Shown here: one piece after another, positions 19,531 to 32,351 of the stretch
Layout of the letters: every line of letters starts with the position of its first letter
Position numbering within the stretch: position 1 is the stretch's first letter
Origin: an uncultured Rhizobiaceae group bacterium
GTDB taxonomy: Bacteria > Pseudomonadota > Alphaproteobacteria > Rhizobiales > Rhizobiaceae
DNA length: 64,000 nucleotides
Direction of reading: 5' to 3'
Assembly (NCBI GenBank): GCA_947501445.1
Contig: CANMVS010000010.1
Location: 124,001 to 188,000 of the forward strand
Program-made: the position numbers and the translations under genes
The notes under the pieces: model-generated
What the model was told of the DNA's origin: nothing
The model's database searches: none
What the model saw: only the letters and a program-made list of their open reading frames with translations

Positions 19531-20260
19531 TGGAAACCAGATCAATTTCATTTTTCTGCGGACTTGGTTCTTCATCACTCCCGGCAATAAGTGCCGCAAA
19601 CACCACACCGACTATCGCCCCGATGCTCACATGCCACGGTGACCCAACCAGATAAAATGCAATGGTTGAAGCCACACCGCTGGCAAGGACAACCGGCAAC
19701 CAGTTGCGGCGTTTTCTGAAACCCATAACCAGACCCAGAAAGTAAATGGGCAGCAGAAAATCTATGCCCAGTGCATGCGGGTCTTCGATCAGATTACCAA
19801 AGAGCGCACCCAAAGCCCCTTCGATAACCCAGAGAACATAGACCGGAACTGCCATTGCCATGTACCAGCGAAAGCTAACTGATTTGCCTGATTCATAACG
19901 GCTTTCTGCATTGGCAAACTGAGGATCAGTCAAGAGAAAAAATGCGATGGCCTTTTGCAACGTTGAATAGCCGGCAAATCGTGATCCAATGGTTGCCGAG
20001 TAGAGAATATGACGAAAATTGACAGCAAATATGGAGAATACAATCAGCCAGGGCGCAATTTTGGTGCCAAAAAGATCAATGCCAACCATCTGACTGGCAC
20101 CGGCAAACAACGTTGCGCTCATCAGGACAGCTTCAAATACTGTCATGCCGTTTTCAACGGCAAGTGCTCCAAACAAAAAACCAAACGGTGCCGCACCAAC
20201 CAGTACGGTTAGTGAGTCACGCATGCCCTGTCGGACATCTGCAGGTATGCTGGAAATCAT
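19523..20260 (-). CDS. azlC: AzlC family permease subunit of branched-chain amino acid exporter
   Basis: The 245-residue integral membrane protein shows the AzlC signature: RDSLTVLVGAAPFGFLFGAL, MSATLFAGASQMVGIDLF, and AVNFRHILYSATI. It forms an exporter with the overlapping azlD. The start is the ATG giving MISSIPADVRQGM, with GAGG six bases upstream. A longer frame reads back into the adjacent repeat element and its translation there is an artefact. Confidence 0.92.
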   Translation of the reverse strand: MISSIPADVRQGMRDSLTVLVGAAPFGFLFGALAVENGMTVFEAVLMSATLFAGASQMVGIDLFGTKIAPWLIVFSIFAVNFRHILYSATIGSRFAGYSTLQKAIAFFLLTDPQFANAESRYESGKSVSFRWYMAMAVPVYVLWVIEGALGALFGNLIEDPHALGIDFLLPIYFLGLVMGFRKRRNWLPVVLASGVASTIAFYLVGSPWHVSIGAIVGVVFAALIAGSDEEPSPQKNEIDLVSNV

Positions 20261-20303
20261 AATGGCCTCACTGAAGCGGGTCGCCCCATTCAATCCGGAT
20301 TCT

Positions 20304-20404
20304 AGAGCAATTCGGGTTTTAATGGGATCGGCAAAACCTGAATGCATCAACAAAGTCAAAGGTCGACACCGTTGTCCCGTTTTTGACAAAACATGAAACG
20401 ATCC
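20304..20404 (+). repeat. Interspersed two-hairpin repeat, full-length copy
   Basis: This near-complete copy has hairpin 1 (TTCGGGTTTT paired with AAAACCTGAA) and hairpin 2 with two changes (ACATGAAACGA). It lies 44 nt upstream of the azlC start, in the gap to ligA. Confidence 0.8.
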
Positions 20405-20518
20405 AGGTGATGATTTTGAAGTGCTCACAGCCGCAGTGTGGCTGTTTCATAGGCAACATAAGTCAGCTTTTCCGACCTGTCACACAAATAATAATGGTTC
20501 ATGGATCAACAATAATGA

Positions 20519-22750
<2,232 letters not shown>

Positions 22751-22797
22751 TACCATATGTGCCTCGGGTCAGATCTGTCAGGGATCAGATAAATCTT

Positions 22798-24465
22798 CTA
22801 CAGGTTCTCGGACAGCAGGCGCCCTGCCGCAGCTCTGGCTTCTTCTGTGACAGAAGCACCGGCCAGCATCCTGGCAATCTCTTCCTGACGGGAATTGATG
22901 TCCATCATACTCACACGGGTCGTCAGCGTCGCGCCGCCATCGGATGCCTTGGCAATGAGCATATGGGTGGACGCACGCGCAGCAACCTGCGGCGCGTGAG
23001 TGACCGACAGAACCTGGACTTTACCGGAAAGACGCTTAAGCCTTTGTCCAATCGCATCTGCAACTGCGCCACCAACGCCGGTGTCAATTTCATCAAATAC
23101 AAGCGTTGGCGCAGAACCCCTGTCGGCAAGCGCAACCTTGAGCGCCAACAAAAAGCGCGACAACTCACCACCCGATGCCACTTTCAAAATGGGCCCTGCC
23201 CGTGTCCCCGGATTGGTCCGCACATGAAATGCAATCTGGTCTATACCGTCTGGTCCACTGTGGCTTTCGTCTGTCTCAATCTGTACGATGAATTCAGCCT
23301 GCTCCAGCTTTAGGGCCGGTAATTCAGCCATGACTGCATCGGCAAGCATAGTGGCAGTCTCGTGGCGTCGTATCGACAGGGCACGCGCCGCCGCGCCATA
23401 GGCAGCCTCTGCCTCGGCAACAATACCGTCCAGAACGGCCATCTGTTCTTCACCGGCATCAAGAGCTGCCAGATTTGCCACCATTCTTGCCGCCAAGGCC
23501 GGAAGCTCCGATACAGGCACTGAATATTTTCTGGACGCGGCACGAAGTGCAAACAGGCGTTCTTCGCAATCCTCAAGTTCCCTTGGATCATACTCGGCTT
23601 CACGTATGGCTGTTTCTGTGGCCATTTGAGCATCGGAAAGCTGATGAAGGGCACCGTCAAGAGTCGTGATGATTTCATCCAGCAGGCCGGGAACCTCGGC
23701 GGATTTGCGTTCGAGTTTTCTCAACAATGAACTCAAGACAGGAACCGGAGAAGCATGACCGGACAGCATGTCATTTGCCTCATTGATGTCCGCCGCAATT
23801 TTCTCGGCCCTCATCATGCGTGCGCGTTGTTCGGCAAGTTCTTCCTCTTCACCATCGATGGGGGACAGAACGTCCAATTCGGCAACCGAATCGCGCAGGT
23901 AATCTGCTTCTCTGGCAGCCTCTTCAACCCTGGCACGGTGGTTTGCCGCATTTTTTGCTGATTTGCGCCACCATGCATAAAGTTCCGAGACATCGCTTGA
24001 GGCTGACTGCAAACCACCAAATGCATCAAGCAACTGGCGATGTGCATCCGGCTCAACCAATGCACGATCATCATGCTGTCCGTGGATTTCCACCAGCAGC
24101 TGTCCGGCCTGACGCATCAGCGAAACGCTTGCGGGCTGATCATTGATAAAGACTTTGGTGCGGCCATCAGCGTTCTGCCGCCTGCGGAAGATCAGATCAC
24201 CATCATCATCGAACCCATTGTCACGCAGCAACAATCTGGCGGGGTGATCGAGGGGCACATCAAAGACAGCCGTTACCTGCCCACGCTCGGCGCCCTGACG
24301 AACCAGGCCGCCATCACCTCGAGCCCCCAGGGCCAGGGACAGACTGTCCAGCAGGATGGATTTTCCGGCACCGGTTTCCCCGGTGAGCACAGATAACCCC
24401 CGCTCAAACCCCAGATCGAGCCGCTCTATTAGAACGATGTCCCGGATCGACAGGTGTGAAAGCAT
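22798..24465 (-). CDS. recN: DNA repair ATPase RecN
   Basis: The 555-residue SMC-like protein acts in double-strand break repair. Walker A is GETGAGKS (residues 29-36). The central part is coiled coil rich in Glu, Arg and Ala. The C-terminal half has the ABC signature region VASGGELSRFLLALK and Walker B TLVFDEIDTGVGG. The length is normal. It sits 26 nt after bamD and before ligA, the usual order in Rhizobiales. Confidence 0.96.
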   Translation of the reverse strand: MLSHLSIRDIVLIERLDLGFERGLSVLTGETGAGKSILLDSLSLALGARGDGGLVRQGAERGQVTAVFDVPLDHPARLLLRDNGFDDDGDLIFRRRQNADGRTKVFINDQPASVSLMRQAGQLLVEIHGQHDDRALVEPDAHRQLLDAFGGLQSASSDVSELYAWWRKSAKNAANHRARVEEAAREADYLRDSVAELDVLSPIDGEEEELAEQRARMMRAEKIAADINEANDMLSGHASPVPVLSSLLRKLERKSAEVPGLLDEIITTLDGALHQLSDAQMATETAIREAEYDPRELEDCEERLFALRAASRKYSVPVSELPALAARMVANLAALDAGEEQMAVLDGIVAEAEAAYGAAARALSIRRHETATMLADAVMAELPALKLEQAEFIVQIETDESHSGPDGIDQIAFHVRTNPGTRAGPILKVASGGELSRFLLALKVALADRGSAPTLVFDEIDTGVGGAVADAIGQRLKRLSGKVQVLSVTHAPQVAARASTHMLIAKASDGGATLTTRVSMMDINSRQEEIARMLAGASVTEEARAAAGRLLSENL

Positions 24466-24491
24466 GGGGTTCTCTTAACGTTCCATCGTTA

Positions 24492-25337
24492 TCAGCTGTC
24501 AGCACCAATTATGCGGGCACCGGCACGCGCCAACCACGAGCCTCTGTTTTCGCGCGGTTCCAGACCTTCTGTCTGCAACAATTTATATGCATCGGCATAC
24601 CACTGGCTGTCAGGATAGTTATGGCCAAGGACCGCTGCTGCGGCCTGCGCATCCCGGGTCAGACCCATGGCAAAATAGACTTCAACCAGACGCGAAAGGG
24701 CTTCTTCGACCTGACGGGTATTGGGGTATGATTCAACGACAACCCGAAACCGGTTGACAGCGCCGGCATATTCCTTGCGTTCCTGATAATAGCGCCCAAT
24801 CTGCATTTCCTGACCGGCAAGCTGGTCACGTGCAAATCTTATTTTCACTTCTGAATCTTCAACATATTCAGAATCAGGATAGCGCTGCAGGACTTCGGAA
24901 AACGCTGCGATAGCCCGACGGGCGCTTTTCTGGTCGCGTGTTACCTGTGGTATCTGCTTGTAGTAGGAAAGACCGATCAGATAATAGGCATAGGCTGTAT
25001 CCTCTGAATTTGGATACAGACTGATGAAGCGACGCGCGGAATTGATTGATTCGGGATAACGACCCATCCGGTAATTCGTAAAAGAATTCAGCACCATCGA
25101 TTTGCGGGCATATTCGGAATAGGGATGCTGTTTGTCGATGGCATCAAATTTCTTTGAAGCTTCTGACAACTTGCCCGACTTCATATTGGCCAGAGCCTGA
25201 TTGTAAAGCACATCTGCCGGCTCGGTCTCTACGTTCAGCGCGGTGATATCAATATCTGCATCACCTCTGCATGCGCCCAGAACGGTCATGCTTGCAAGAC
25301 TCGCTGCCACTAACAGACCGCGCGCGAACTTGTTCAT
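24492..25337 (-). CDS. bamD: Outer membrane assembly lipoprotein BamD (ComL)
   Basis: The 281-residue lipoprotein is part of the BAM complex that inserts beta-barrel proteins in the outer membrane. The signal peptide ends in the lipobox LGAC (Cys at residue 23). TPR repeats follow ([49 protein letters not shown]). I prefer the ATG giving MNKFARGLL; an ATG 24 nt upstream would add MLNWGLVP in front of the signal. It lies between lpxC and recN in the expected order. Confidence 0.94.
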   Translation of the reverse strand: MNKFARGLLVAASLASMTVLGACRGDADIDITALNVETEPADVLYNQALANMKSGKLSEASKKFDAIDKQHPYSEYARKSMVLNSFTNYRMGRYPESINSARRFISLYPNSEDTAYAYYLIGLSYYKQIPQVTRDQKSARRAIAAFSEVLQRYPDSEYVEDSEVKIRFARDQLAGQEMQIGRYYQERKEYAGAVNRFRVVVESYPNTRQVEEALSRLVEVYFAMGLTRDAQAAAAVLGHNYPDSQWYADAYKLLQTEGLEPRENRGSWLARAGARIIGADS

Positions 25338-25599
25338 TGGAACCAGCCCCCAATTCAACATTTTGGCTCATACCTCGAATACTGCCCGCCACTAAAATGG
25401 CAGTGGATTGTTACCACGCGACGGAAATACCACAAAACAGCGACAAAACGGTTAAAAATTTTAAAATTATCAATCCCCCTTTGCCGCATCCCAATTTGTG
25501 CCTGGCTGTCTTAACCTCAAAAGCACAAAGATCGCAACGTCATGCGCATGCTTTGGTACATTTTTGTGGCAAAATCAGTCCTAAACAATGGCACCTACA

Positions 25600-25696
25600 G
25601 CATTTCAGGTTTTGACGGAACCACAAAACCTGAATGCATCAACAAAATCAAAGGCCGACACCGCTGTCCCGTTTCGGATAAATCGTGAAACAGTCC
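25600..25696 (+). repeat. Interspersed two-hairpin repeat, full-length copy
   Basis: Hairpin 1 is perfect (TTCAGGTTTTG with CAAAACCTGAA). In hairpin 2 the loop has changed (GGATAAATCGT) and one closing pair is weakened. It lies next to the lpxC terminator. Confidence 0.85.
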
Positions 25697-25697
25697 A

Positions 25698-25729
25698 ATA
25701 AAAAATAACCGCGCTTCACGGGCGCGGTC
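25698..25729 (-). terminator. Rho-independent terminator of lpxC
   Basis: On the minus strand ACCGCGC pairs with GCGCGGT around a 7-base loop, followed by TATTTTTTATT. It lies 36 nt after the lpxC stop. Confidence 0.88.
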
Positions 25730-25764
25730 ATTTATTCAAACAGGCGTTCAACCAGAACGCAGGA

Positions 25765-26727
25765 TTAGGTCCACGGCGCATACATCGGGCTGCTTACCGC
25801 AACCAGTTCACCGCCACGCGCCATTTTGATAGGCAGCTGCAAAGGTTGTGATGTTTCAACGACTTCATAAGCACTGGCGTCATTGAGCAAGGCTTTAAGC
25901 GCCAGTGAGTTCAATTTATGCCCACCGCGATAGGAGCGGTAGCAACCAATGAATTTGGCCCCTGCAAGCGCCAGATCACCAACGGCATCGAGTGTTTTAT
26001 GGCGCACAAATTCATTTTCGAAACGCAAGCCCTCAGGATTAATGACCGTATCGTCATCACTGATAACAACCGAGTTTTCCAGAGATGATCCCAGTGCATG
26101 ACCAGAGGCCCACAAAAATTCGACGTCACGCATAAATCCGAATGTGCGGGCACGCGCCAGCTCATCACGGAAGGTGTCGGCGGTAATGTCGCCTTTCCAG
26201 GACTGACGACCGATCAATTTGCAATCAAAATCGATGTCAATTTCAAAGCGTGTTCCTTCATAGGGAACAAATTCGGCCCAGGAAGCACCTGCCTGTATAC
26301 GCACGGGTTTGACAACCCGAAGATAACGCCGCTTTGTGCCCAAAAGATCCACACCGGCGCGCTCAAGTGCTTCAATGAAAACAATTGAACTGCCATCCAT
26401 GATAGGCACTTCACCACCGTTGATTTCAACAATGATATTGTCGATTTCCATGGCATAGAATGCGGCCATCAAATGCTCAACGGTGGCAACACTGGCCCCC
26501 TTGGCATCGCCAAGAACAGTACAAAGATCAGTTGCGGCAACCTGAGAGGCCACAGCACGCAGCCGATGGACTGCCCCATCTTCGAGCGTTCTTTGAAAGA
26601 TAATGCCGCTATCAGCTTCCGCAGGTTTGAAAGTGATAGACACTTTCGAACCGCTGTGAACGCCGACACCCGAAAGCGTCGTGTCATTCAAAATGGTTGT
26701 CTGATAACCTAAATAGTCAATACTCAT
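25765..26727 (-). CDS. lpxC: UDP-3-O-acyl-N-acetylglucosamine deacetylase LpxC
   Basis: The 320-residue zinc enzyme catalyses the committed step of lipid A synthesis. Family motifs are LSGVGVHSG, the zinc-ligand segment VEHLMAA (His85) and HKTLDAVGDL (His and Asp ligands), plus the catalytic Glu before it. The start is the ATG giving MSIDYLGYQTT; the upstream frame is not conserved-looking. It follows ftsZ, as in most Alphaproteobacteria, with its own promoter region and terminator. Confidence 0.96.
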   Translation of the reverse strand: MSIDYLGYQTTILNDTTLSGVGVHSGSKVSITFKPAEADSGIIFQRTLEDGAVHRLRAVASQVAATDLCTVLGDAKGASVATVEHLMAAFYAMEIDNIIVEINGGEVPIMDGSSIVFIEALERAGVDLLGTKRRYLRVVKPVRIQAGASWAEFVPYEGTRFEIDIDFDCKLIGRQSWKGDITADTFRDELARARTFGFMRDVEFLWASGHALGSSLENSVVISDDDTVINPEGLRFENEFVRHKTLDAVGDLALAGAKFIGCYRSYRGGHKLNSLALKALLNDASAYEVVETSQPLQLPIKMARGGELVAVSSPMYAPWT

Positions 26728-26938
26728 ACAATTAAGCCTGATACCTTCAGTCAAGGAAATCCGAAAATCCATCAAAACAACCGTGATCGCAAAATCACGT
26801 ATAATTTCAGTATTTTTCGGCTAACCTTTTGTCCCGACCATTTCCCCACAGCGGTCAAGATACGTGTCTGGATAGGACAATCCAAATCACGGTTTTTTAC
26901 GAATTGTTACGCTCAGATAGTGACGTATTTTCAATACG

Positions 26939-26972
26939 TTAAGTGAGTTAACATTCGTTAACAGGCTGTTAA
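26939..26972. promoter_or_regulatory. Cluster of TTAA half-sites, candidate CtrA-binding region upstream of lpxC
   Basis: Four TTAA tetramers start at 26939, 26948, 26958 and 26969. The last two are spaced exactly TTAA-N7-TTAA, the CtrA consensus spacing; the others are N5 and N6. Three of the four are full GTTAAC palindromes. CtrA control of lpxC or ftsZ here is inferred from the motif alone. Confidence 0.45.
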
Positions 26973-27006
26973 CATTACATTTTCGTAATGTACCTTGAAC
27001 GCCAAT

Positions 27007-27033
27007 CGGGGCAATTTTTAGGCAATTGCCCCG
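27007..27033. terminator. Strong hairpin after ftsZ
   Basis: CGGGGCAATT pairs perfectly with AATTGCCCCG around a 7-base loop, 34 nt beyond the ftsZ stop. There is no T run, so it may end transcription weakly or protect the ftsZ mRNA end. Confidence 0.6.
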
Positions 27034-27066
27034 AAATATCCACATTTGATTCTCTATTGTTACACG

Positions 27067-28734
27067 CTACATTGCCTGCCGGCGAAGGAAGGCTGGGATC
27101 TCCAACTGGTCCTCTTCACTGGTCGCTGGAGTTGCCGGCTGTGCCCGCCCCTGATTGTCCAGATTACCCTTGCGTGGCGCATACATGCTTGCCTCAGGTG
27201 ACAGCTGGCGACGGTCTGCCGCAGGCGCTGGCGCAGCGGCTGGAGCACCCTCGCTCCCCAGACCCTCTTCGTCTTCGCGACGACCAAGGCTGTTGGATAT
27301 GCGCTTCAATAATCCCATTGGACCACGCTCGTCATGGGCGGAAGGGTCGCTCGGATGCTGCCGACGCTCTGCTTCTGCCTGGACTGCTGGAGGGAAATCC
27401 TCAATGCGCGGCATCTTGGCAGCCGGTGCCTGAGGCTGGGCCACGGGCTGCGGCTGTACAGGCGCAGCAGCAACTGGATGCGGCTGTTGCACCGGTGCTG
27501 CCGGCTGGGGTGTTGCACGACTTGGAACTGCCGGGCGCGGCTGTTCGGTTTGCGCAAACAATTTGCTTTGCGGAACAAAGTCATCATTGCGAGCCGGTGT
27601 TTCCGGCACGGCGATGTCCAGTTCCTTTTCCAATTCAGCTTCAGCCAGTCTGATGGTGCTTTCAAGCGGATCAGCAACGGGTGCAACTGGAGCCGGCTTT
27701 TCAATCTGCCTGCTCACTGGCCTGGGTGTTATGGTCGCCTGACTGACAGGCGTATGTTCACTCAAACCTTCACGGTCAATACCTGTCGCAACAACAGACA
27801 CGCGAATAATGCCTTCCAGTTCTTCGTCAAACGTTGCACCAAGAATGATATTCGCATCAGAATCCACTTCTTCGCGAATACGCGTTGCGGCTTCATCCAC
27901 CTCAAACAGCGTCATATCACGGCCACCGGTGATCGAAATCAGCAGACCCTGAGCACCTTTCATGGATGTCTCATCCAGCAATGGGTTGGATATCGCAGCT
28001 TCCGCCGCAGCCATGGCACGGCCCTCAGCAGAGGCTTCACCGGTTCCCATCATGGCCTTGCCCATTTCCCGCATAACGGAACGCACATCGGCAAAGTCCA
28101 GGTTGATAAGCCCTTCCTTGACCATCAGGTCGGTGATGCAGGCAACACCGGAATAGAGCACCTGATCAGCCATGCCGAATGCATCAGCAAAGGTTGTCTT
28201 GTCATTGGCGATGCGAAACAGGTTCTGATTGGGAATGACAATCAGTGTATCGACTGAATTTTGCAATTCAATGATACCCTCTTCAGCAATGCGCATGCGA
28301 CGCTGACCTTCAAAATGGAATGGCTTGGTCACCACACCGACGGTCAGTATGCCGCGATCACGGGCAGCCTGGGCCACAACAGGTGCAGCACCGGTTCCGG
28401 TTCCGCCACCCATGCCGGCAGTAACGAAACACATATGCGTCCCATTGAGGTGATCATTGATTTCATCAAAGCATTCGCGGGCCGCCGCACAGCCCACTTC
28501 CGGTTGCGAGCCGGCACCAAGACCTTCAGTAACCGCAACGCCCATCTGGACGACGCGATCCGCTCTTGTCATTGTCAGTGCTTGGGCATCCGTATTGGCA
28601 ACGACGAAATCGACGCCCTGGAGTCCTGCATTAATCATGTTGTTGACGGCGTTACCGCCACCGCCACCCACACCAAAAACGGTGATCCGTGGCTTAAGCT
28701 CGGTGATATCCGGCTTCTGCAGATTGATTGTCAT
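27067..28734 (-). CDS. ftsZ: Cell division GTPase FtsZ
   Basis: The 555-residue tubulin homologue forms the division ring. The GTPase domain has [10 protein letters not shown], the tubulin signature [10 protein letters not shown], and [20 protein letters not shown] long disordered linker rich in Pro, Gln and Ala (about residues 320-520) follows. The C-terminal peptide [10 protein letters not shown] is the docking site for FtsA and other partners. The large linker is typical of Rhizobiales. The start is the ATG after GAGGTGCC. It lies 56 nt after ftsA in the division operon. Confidence 0.97.
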   Translation of the reverse strand: MTINLQKPDITELKPRITVFGVGGGGGNAVNNMINAGLQGVDFVVANTDAQALTMTRADRVVQMGVAVTEGLGAGSQPEVGCAAARECFDEINDHLNGTHMCFVTAGMGGGTGTGAAPVVAQAARDRGILTVGVVTKPFHFEGQRRMRIAEEGIIELQNSVDTLIVIPNQNLFRIANDKTTFADAFGMADQVLYSGVACITDLMVKEGLINLDFADVRSVMREMGKAMMGTGEASAEGRAMAAAEAAISNPLLDETSMKGAQGLLISITGGRDMTLFEVDEAATRIREEVDSDANIILGATFDEELEGIIRVSVVATGIDREGLSEHTPVSQATITPRPVSRQIEKPAPVAPVADPLESTIRLAEAELEKELDIAVPETPARNDDFVPQSKLFAQTEQPRPAVPSRATPQPAAPVQQPHPVAAAPVQPQPVAQPQAPAAKMPRIEDFPPAVQAEAERRQHPSDPSAHDERGPMGLLKRISNSLGRREDEEGLGSEGAPAAAPAPAADRRQLSPEASMYAPRKGNLDNQGRAQPATPATSEEDQLEIPAFLRRQAM

Positions 28735-28790
28735 GGCACCTCGTTCCCTTTTTACTCTTAGCCGTCCTGCCACGTCGGCCAAATTCGATT

Positions 28791-30122
28791 CTAAAAGCTC
28801 TCTTTCAACCATTGTCCGACACGAGCAATTCGGCCACTTCCGCCTATGCCCCTGTAGCGCCCTGCCCGTTCACTGCCCTGGCTCTCGAAAGAGGCAATTT
28901 GCGGGTAGATCATCAGCCCAACCGCGGTCGAAAAGGCAGGTCCTTTCGCAGCTGCCGGTAAACCGGCAACCCCAAGGGGCCTTCCAATGCGCACATTGCG
29001 AGCAAGAATGCGTCTGGCTGAATCTGTAATACCGGTCAATTGGCTTGCGCCTCCGGTCAAAACTATGCGGCGCCCCACCAGGGGCGCGTATCCCGAACGT
29101 TGAATGCGGTCGCGGATCATCTCCAGCGTTTCCTCAATCCGGGCTCTTACGATACGTCCCAACAAAGCCTTTGGCATCTGCACGGGCAGATCAACTTCGC
29201 TGTCGCCTATGGGCGGAACAGATACAGTGTCATGATCATCGCCTGTCATGGGCAATGCAGATCCATGTACGACCTTCAGTCGCTCAGCATCATCAAGGCG
29301 GGTCGAAAGGCCGCGCGCCAAATCCATCGTGACGTGGTGTCCACCGAGCGCGATCGCGTCCGCATGCACCATCCGCCCTTCGGCAAAGACCGATATTGTT
29401 GTGGTGCCGCCGCCCATATCGATGCAGGCGCACCCTATTTCGGCCTCATCATCAACAAGCGCGGAAAGCCCGCTTGCATAGGGCGTAGCAACCATGGCCT
29501 CAACGGTCAGGTGCGCCCGATTGATGCACAGCTCCAGATTTCTCAAGGGCGCCTGCTCAGCCGTCAACACATGCATGTCAACACCAAGATGGTCACCATA
29601 CATGCCCAGCGGATCACGAATGGAGCGCTCGCCGTCCAGACTAAAGCCCGTTGGCAGGGAATGCAGCACCGCCCGGTCCGGACTATTGATCTGCCCGGCA
29701 GCAGCAGCAAGCACCTTACGCAGATCAGAGCGCTCAACCTCATGGCCACCCAGATTAATGGCTGCCGAATAAACATCACTATTCAAACGACCGGCTGATA
29801 CATTGACGATCAAAGACTCAACCGTCAGATTTGCACGCTTTTCAGCGGTATGGACGGCCATACGAACAGAGTTTTCAACAGCCTCAAGGTCGGCAATGAC
29901 ACCAGCCTTCACGCCACGGGATTTGTGATGACCAACACCGATGATTTCCACATCGTGTGTACGTCCTGGCAATGACCGGGTTTCCTCACGCGGCACCAGC
30001 TTACCAATCAGGCAGACAATTTTTGTCGATCCGATATCCAAAACCGTTACGACACTTGCGCGCTTGGCAGGCAGGGCGCGCATATTGGGAACAGTGAATG
30101 ATGACGGGCGAAAAACGCTCAT
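28791..30122 (-). CDS. ftsA: Cell division protein FtsA
   Basis: The 443-residue actin-like ATPase tethers FtsZ to the membrane. It has the phosphate-1 motif [13 protein letters not shown], phosphate-2 [14 protein letters not shown], the adenosine motif [11 protein letters not shown], the SHS2 (1C) insertion, and a C-terminal amphipathic helix ([13 protein letters not shown]). Its start overlaps the ftsQ stop by 4 nt (ATGA), so translation is coupled. Confidence 0.97.
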   Translation of the reverse strand: MSVFRPSSFTVPNMRALPAKRASVVTVLDIGSTKIVCLIGKLVPREETRSLPGRTHDVEIIGVGHHKSRGVKAGVIADLEAVENSVRMAVHTAEKRANLTVESLIVNVSAGRLNSDVYSAAINLGGHEVERSDLRKVLAAAAGQINSPDRAVLHSLPTGFSLDGERSIRDPLGMYGDHLGVDMHVLTAEQAPLRNLELCINRAHLTVEAMVATPYASGLSALVDDEAEIGCACIDMGGGTTTISVFAEGRMVHADAIALGGHHVTMDLARGLSTRLDDAERLKVVHGSALPMTGDDHDTVSVPPIGDSEVDLPVQMPKALLGRIVRARIEETLEMIRDRIQRSGYAPLVGRRIVLTGGASQLTGITDSARRILARNVRIGRPLGVAGLPAAAKGPAFSTAVGLMIYPQIASFESQGSERAGRYRGIGGSGRIARVGQWLKESF

Positions 30123-31054
30123 GAATTACGCCCCCGTTTTTTCAACATTTGCTCACGTTCCTTGATCGCTGCGTCGCGTCGCACAACTGCGTTATCGGTA
30201 AGACCGATGGTAATGCGATCATCCAGCCGCAAATCCACAGTTTCGATATCGCGCTCAAGCAATCCCTGCTCCGCCTCCAGGCGTCGCAGTTTTGCAATGG
30301 CGGCCTCGGCATTGTTTTCAGGCAGGCGAATGGTAATTCCGTTGCCGAGCCGAATATCCCAGCGCCGGTCAGCGACGCGGATATAAGCCGTTATCCGTGA
30401 CTTCAGTTCAGGCCATGCATCCAGAGCAACATTAAATGCGTCAGCATTGACGTCTGCACCAAGACCAACAAAGAGCGGCAATTGTGCAAATTTTCCATCG
30501 ATCATTGGCGCAATGACATTACCGCTGACATCAATCAGCGAGAGCTCCTGCCCATGCTGCCAAATACCATAGGCGCGGCGCTCGGACAGACTGACGTCAA
30601 TGACATCGGGATAGATTTTGCGAATATCTGCAGAAGCCACCCACGGCAGCGCCATGATCATCTTGCGCGCCTCGACCAGATCGAGAGTGATCAGCGATGT
30701 ATGACCGTCAAGTCCAAGCTGCTGAACCACATCGATGGGAGACGTTTCAATGTTTCCGGCGACATCGACACGCTCAATGGCAAAACCGGCAATAGACGTT
30801 GTCTCTTCGGCCAGCGCCCGCAAATGCCCCCCCTGCACAACACCGTAAAGACCGGTCAGTGCAAAGAGCGATACGGCAGCCAATGTACCTGTGTGTCCTG
30901 GAATGGCGACACGCCCTTCCACCAGGGCAGATATGAACAGGGCTGGACGACGCAGAACGCGCGGCAGAACAACGACAAACTCCGCCGGCCCGCTGATCAC
31001 GCGATCTTCGGCTTCCCGTCTCTTGCCCATCAACCTGTTCTTCAACGCATACAA
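30119..31054 (-). CDS. ftsQ: Cell division protein FtsQ
   Basis: The 311-residue bitopic membrane protein has a basic cytoplasmic start, one transmembrane helix (about residues 54-75), a POTRA domain ([20 protein letters not shown], then [20 protein letters not shown]) and the beta domain ([20 protein letters not shown]). It is part of the divisome core. Its start lies inside the end of ddlB (13-nt overlap); an ATG 24 nt further on is possible. Confidence 0.95.
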   Translation of the reverse strand: MYALKNRLMGKRREAEDRVISGPAEFVVVLPRVLRRPALFISALVEGRVAIPGHTGTLAAVSLFALTGLYGVVQGGHLRALAEETTSIAGFAIERVDVAGNIETSPIDVVQQLGLDGHTSLITLDLVEARKMIMALPWVASADIRKIYPDVIDVSLSERRAYGIWQHGQELSLIDVSGNVIAPMIDGKFAQLPLFVGLGADVNADAFNVALDAWPELKSRITAYIRVADRRWDIRLGNGITIRLPENNAEAAIAKLRRLEAEQGLLERDIETVDLRLDDRITIGLTDNAVVRRDAAIKEREQMLKKRGRNS

Positions 31055-31968
31055 GAAGCGTCCTCCACCATCCAGGTCAACAGCTCACCAAAGCTATAAC
31101 CGGCAAGTTCTGCAAGTTCCGGCACCAGAGACGTTGGTGTCATGCCGGGTTGCGTATTTACTTCCAACCAGATCACCTCGCCATCAGCGGAAAACCGATC
31201 ATCAAACCGAAAGTCGGAACGACTGACACCGCGACATCCGAGAGCCTGGTGCGCCATCAGAGACAGTTTTTGAATTTTTTGGTAAATATTTGGTAAAATT
31301 TTAGCCGGAACTTCATGATTAGAGCCGCCTTTGATGTATTTCGCCTCATAATCATAGAAACTGTGACCAATCGGAAAGATTTCAGTGACACCAAGCACTT
31401 CATCTCCCATCACCGCACAGGTCAATTCACGTCCATGGACGAATCGCTCAACCATTACCCGGTCGCCATAGGGCCACTCCTCAGATCCCAGAATCTGCGG
31501 CACATGGGCCTGATCTTCCTGAACGATAACGACCCCAAAACTGGAGCCCTCGCTGACCGGTTTGACCACATAGGGTGGCTTCATCGGATGCTCTGGACCA
31601 ATGTCGCGACGATCACAGACCAATTCATTGGCAACGGGAATTCCAACACTTTGCGCAATTCGTTTGGCTTGCTGTTTATCCATGGCAAGAGCAGAAGCAC
31701 CAACGCCCGAATGCGTGTAGGGAACCTGCAAAAACTCCAGTATTCCCTGTATTGTGCCATCTTCCCCGTAAGGCCCGTGCAGCGCATTAAAAGCAACATC
31801 GGGATGCAGCTGGGCCAATCGCGCAGCAACATTGCGATCAACATCAACCCGCGTCACCTGATACCCGACATCTTCCAAAGCATCAGCACATGCATTGCCT
31901 GACGAAAGGCTCACTGGCCGCTCGGAAGAAAATCCCCCCATCAGAACCGCCACATGTTTATTCTTCAT
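31042..31968 (-). CDS. ddlB: D-alanine--D-alanine ligase
   Basis: The 308-residue ATP-grasp enzyme makes the D-Ala-D-Ala dipeptide for peptidoglycan. Motifs are [32 protein letters not shown], the ATP-grasp [11 protein letters not shown], and EVNTQPGMT (metal-binding Glu/Asn). It begins the ddlB-ftsQ-ftsA-ftsZ run. The ATG follows AAAGGGG. In most relatives murB lies immediately upstream; here murB is 28.9 kb away. Confidence 0.96.
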   Translation of the reverse strand: MKNKHVAVLMGGFSSERPVSLSSGNACADALEDVGYQVTRVDVDRNVAARLAQLHPDVAFNALHGPYGEDGTIQGILEFLQVPYTHSGVGASALAMDKQQAKRIAQSVGIPVANELVCDRRDIGPEHPMKPPYVVKPVSEGSSFGVVIVQEDQAHVPQILGSEEWPYGDRVMVERFVHGRELTCAVMGDEVLGVTEIFPIGHSFYDYEAKYIKGGSNHEVPAKILPNIYQKIQKLSLMAHQALGCRGVSRSDFRFDDRFSADGEVIWLEVNTQPGMTPTSLVPELAELAGYSFGELLTWMVEDASCMR

Positions 31969-32351
31969 CCCGGCCCCTTTTTCCTTTGCCGCACATCATC
32001 CTGCTTTGCGCAAGCTGACCTGACACAAGATTGAGTCCGAGTCCGCCTGCAGTACAGTCACAAGCTGATTCGACTCAAATACGGAAATACTAAGGCAATA
32101 GAATCAGAGAGTTGCGCGAACTGCAACCACTCAAATCAGGATTTTCCATTTTTGAGATCACGAGTTGTGGCAATCCAAGTCACGCGATGAGTCAATGCCG
32201 GTTAAAACCCGCCCACAAATTGTTGGGGCAATCGCGCGTTCGTGCCCATTGCAATTTTCTCCATACAAAACCGGCAGGCAATGCGAAATCTGTAAATCCC
32301 AAGGGTTATCGGCAGGTTCTGGCAGCCTGGCGCAAAATCAATGATCCTTGT
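31969..32351. other. Gap upstream of ddlB (division operon promoter region)
   Basis: These 383 bases between two minus-strand genes should hold the promoter of ddlB-ftsQAZ. They contain a dense GANTC cluster. Frames across it are short and unconvincing. This is the left junction of the segment that separates the two halves of the dcw cluster. Confidence 0.5.
32033..32105. promoter_or_regulatory. Cluster of five GANTC (CcrM methylation) sites upstream of ddlB
   Basis: GANTC occurs at 32033, 32039, 32067, 32072 and 32101, with a sixth at 32189. About one per 256 bp is expected by chance at even base composition. GANTC is methylated by CcrM in Alphaproteobacteria and tunes division gene promoters through GcrA; control here is inferred. 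Confidence 0.5.

Larger units (their letters stand above)
25338..25764. other. Gap between lpxC and bamD
   Basis: The gap contains the lpxC terminator, one full repeat copy, and about 240 bases of AT-rich sequence before bamD that may hold its promoter. No gene is evident. Confidence 0.55.
26728..27066. other. Gap between ftsZ and lpxC (lpxC promoter region)
   Basis: This 339-base AT-rich gap carries a strong hairpin after ftsZ, a cluster of TTAA half-sites, and a small inverted repeat (ACGTATT, 3-base loop, AATACGT at 26923-26939). The lpxC promoter should lie here. No gene is seen. Confidence 0.6.

Noticed and set aside
20261-20428. N-terminal extension of AzlC
   Set aside because: The extra 56 residues are a translation of the interspersed repeat; a good ribosome site and the conserved start lie at 20260.
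27334-28257. Long plus-strand frame opposite ftsZ
   Set aside because: It is a shadow of the conserved ftsZ sequence, with an unnatural Cys/Arg/His-rich composition.
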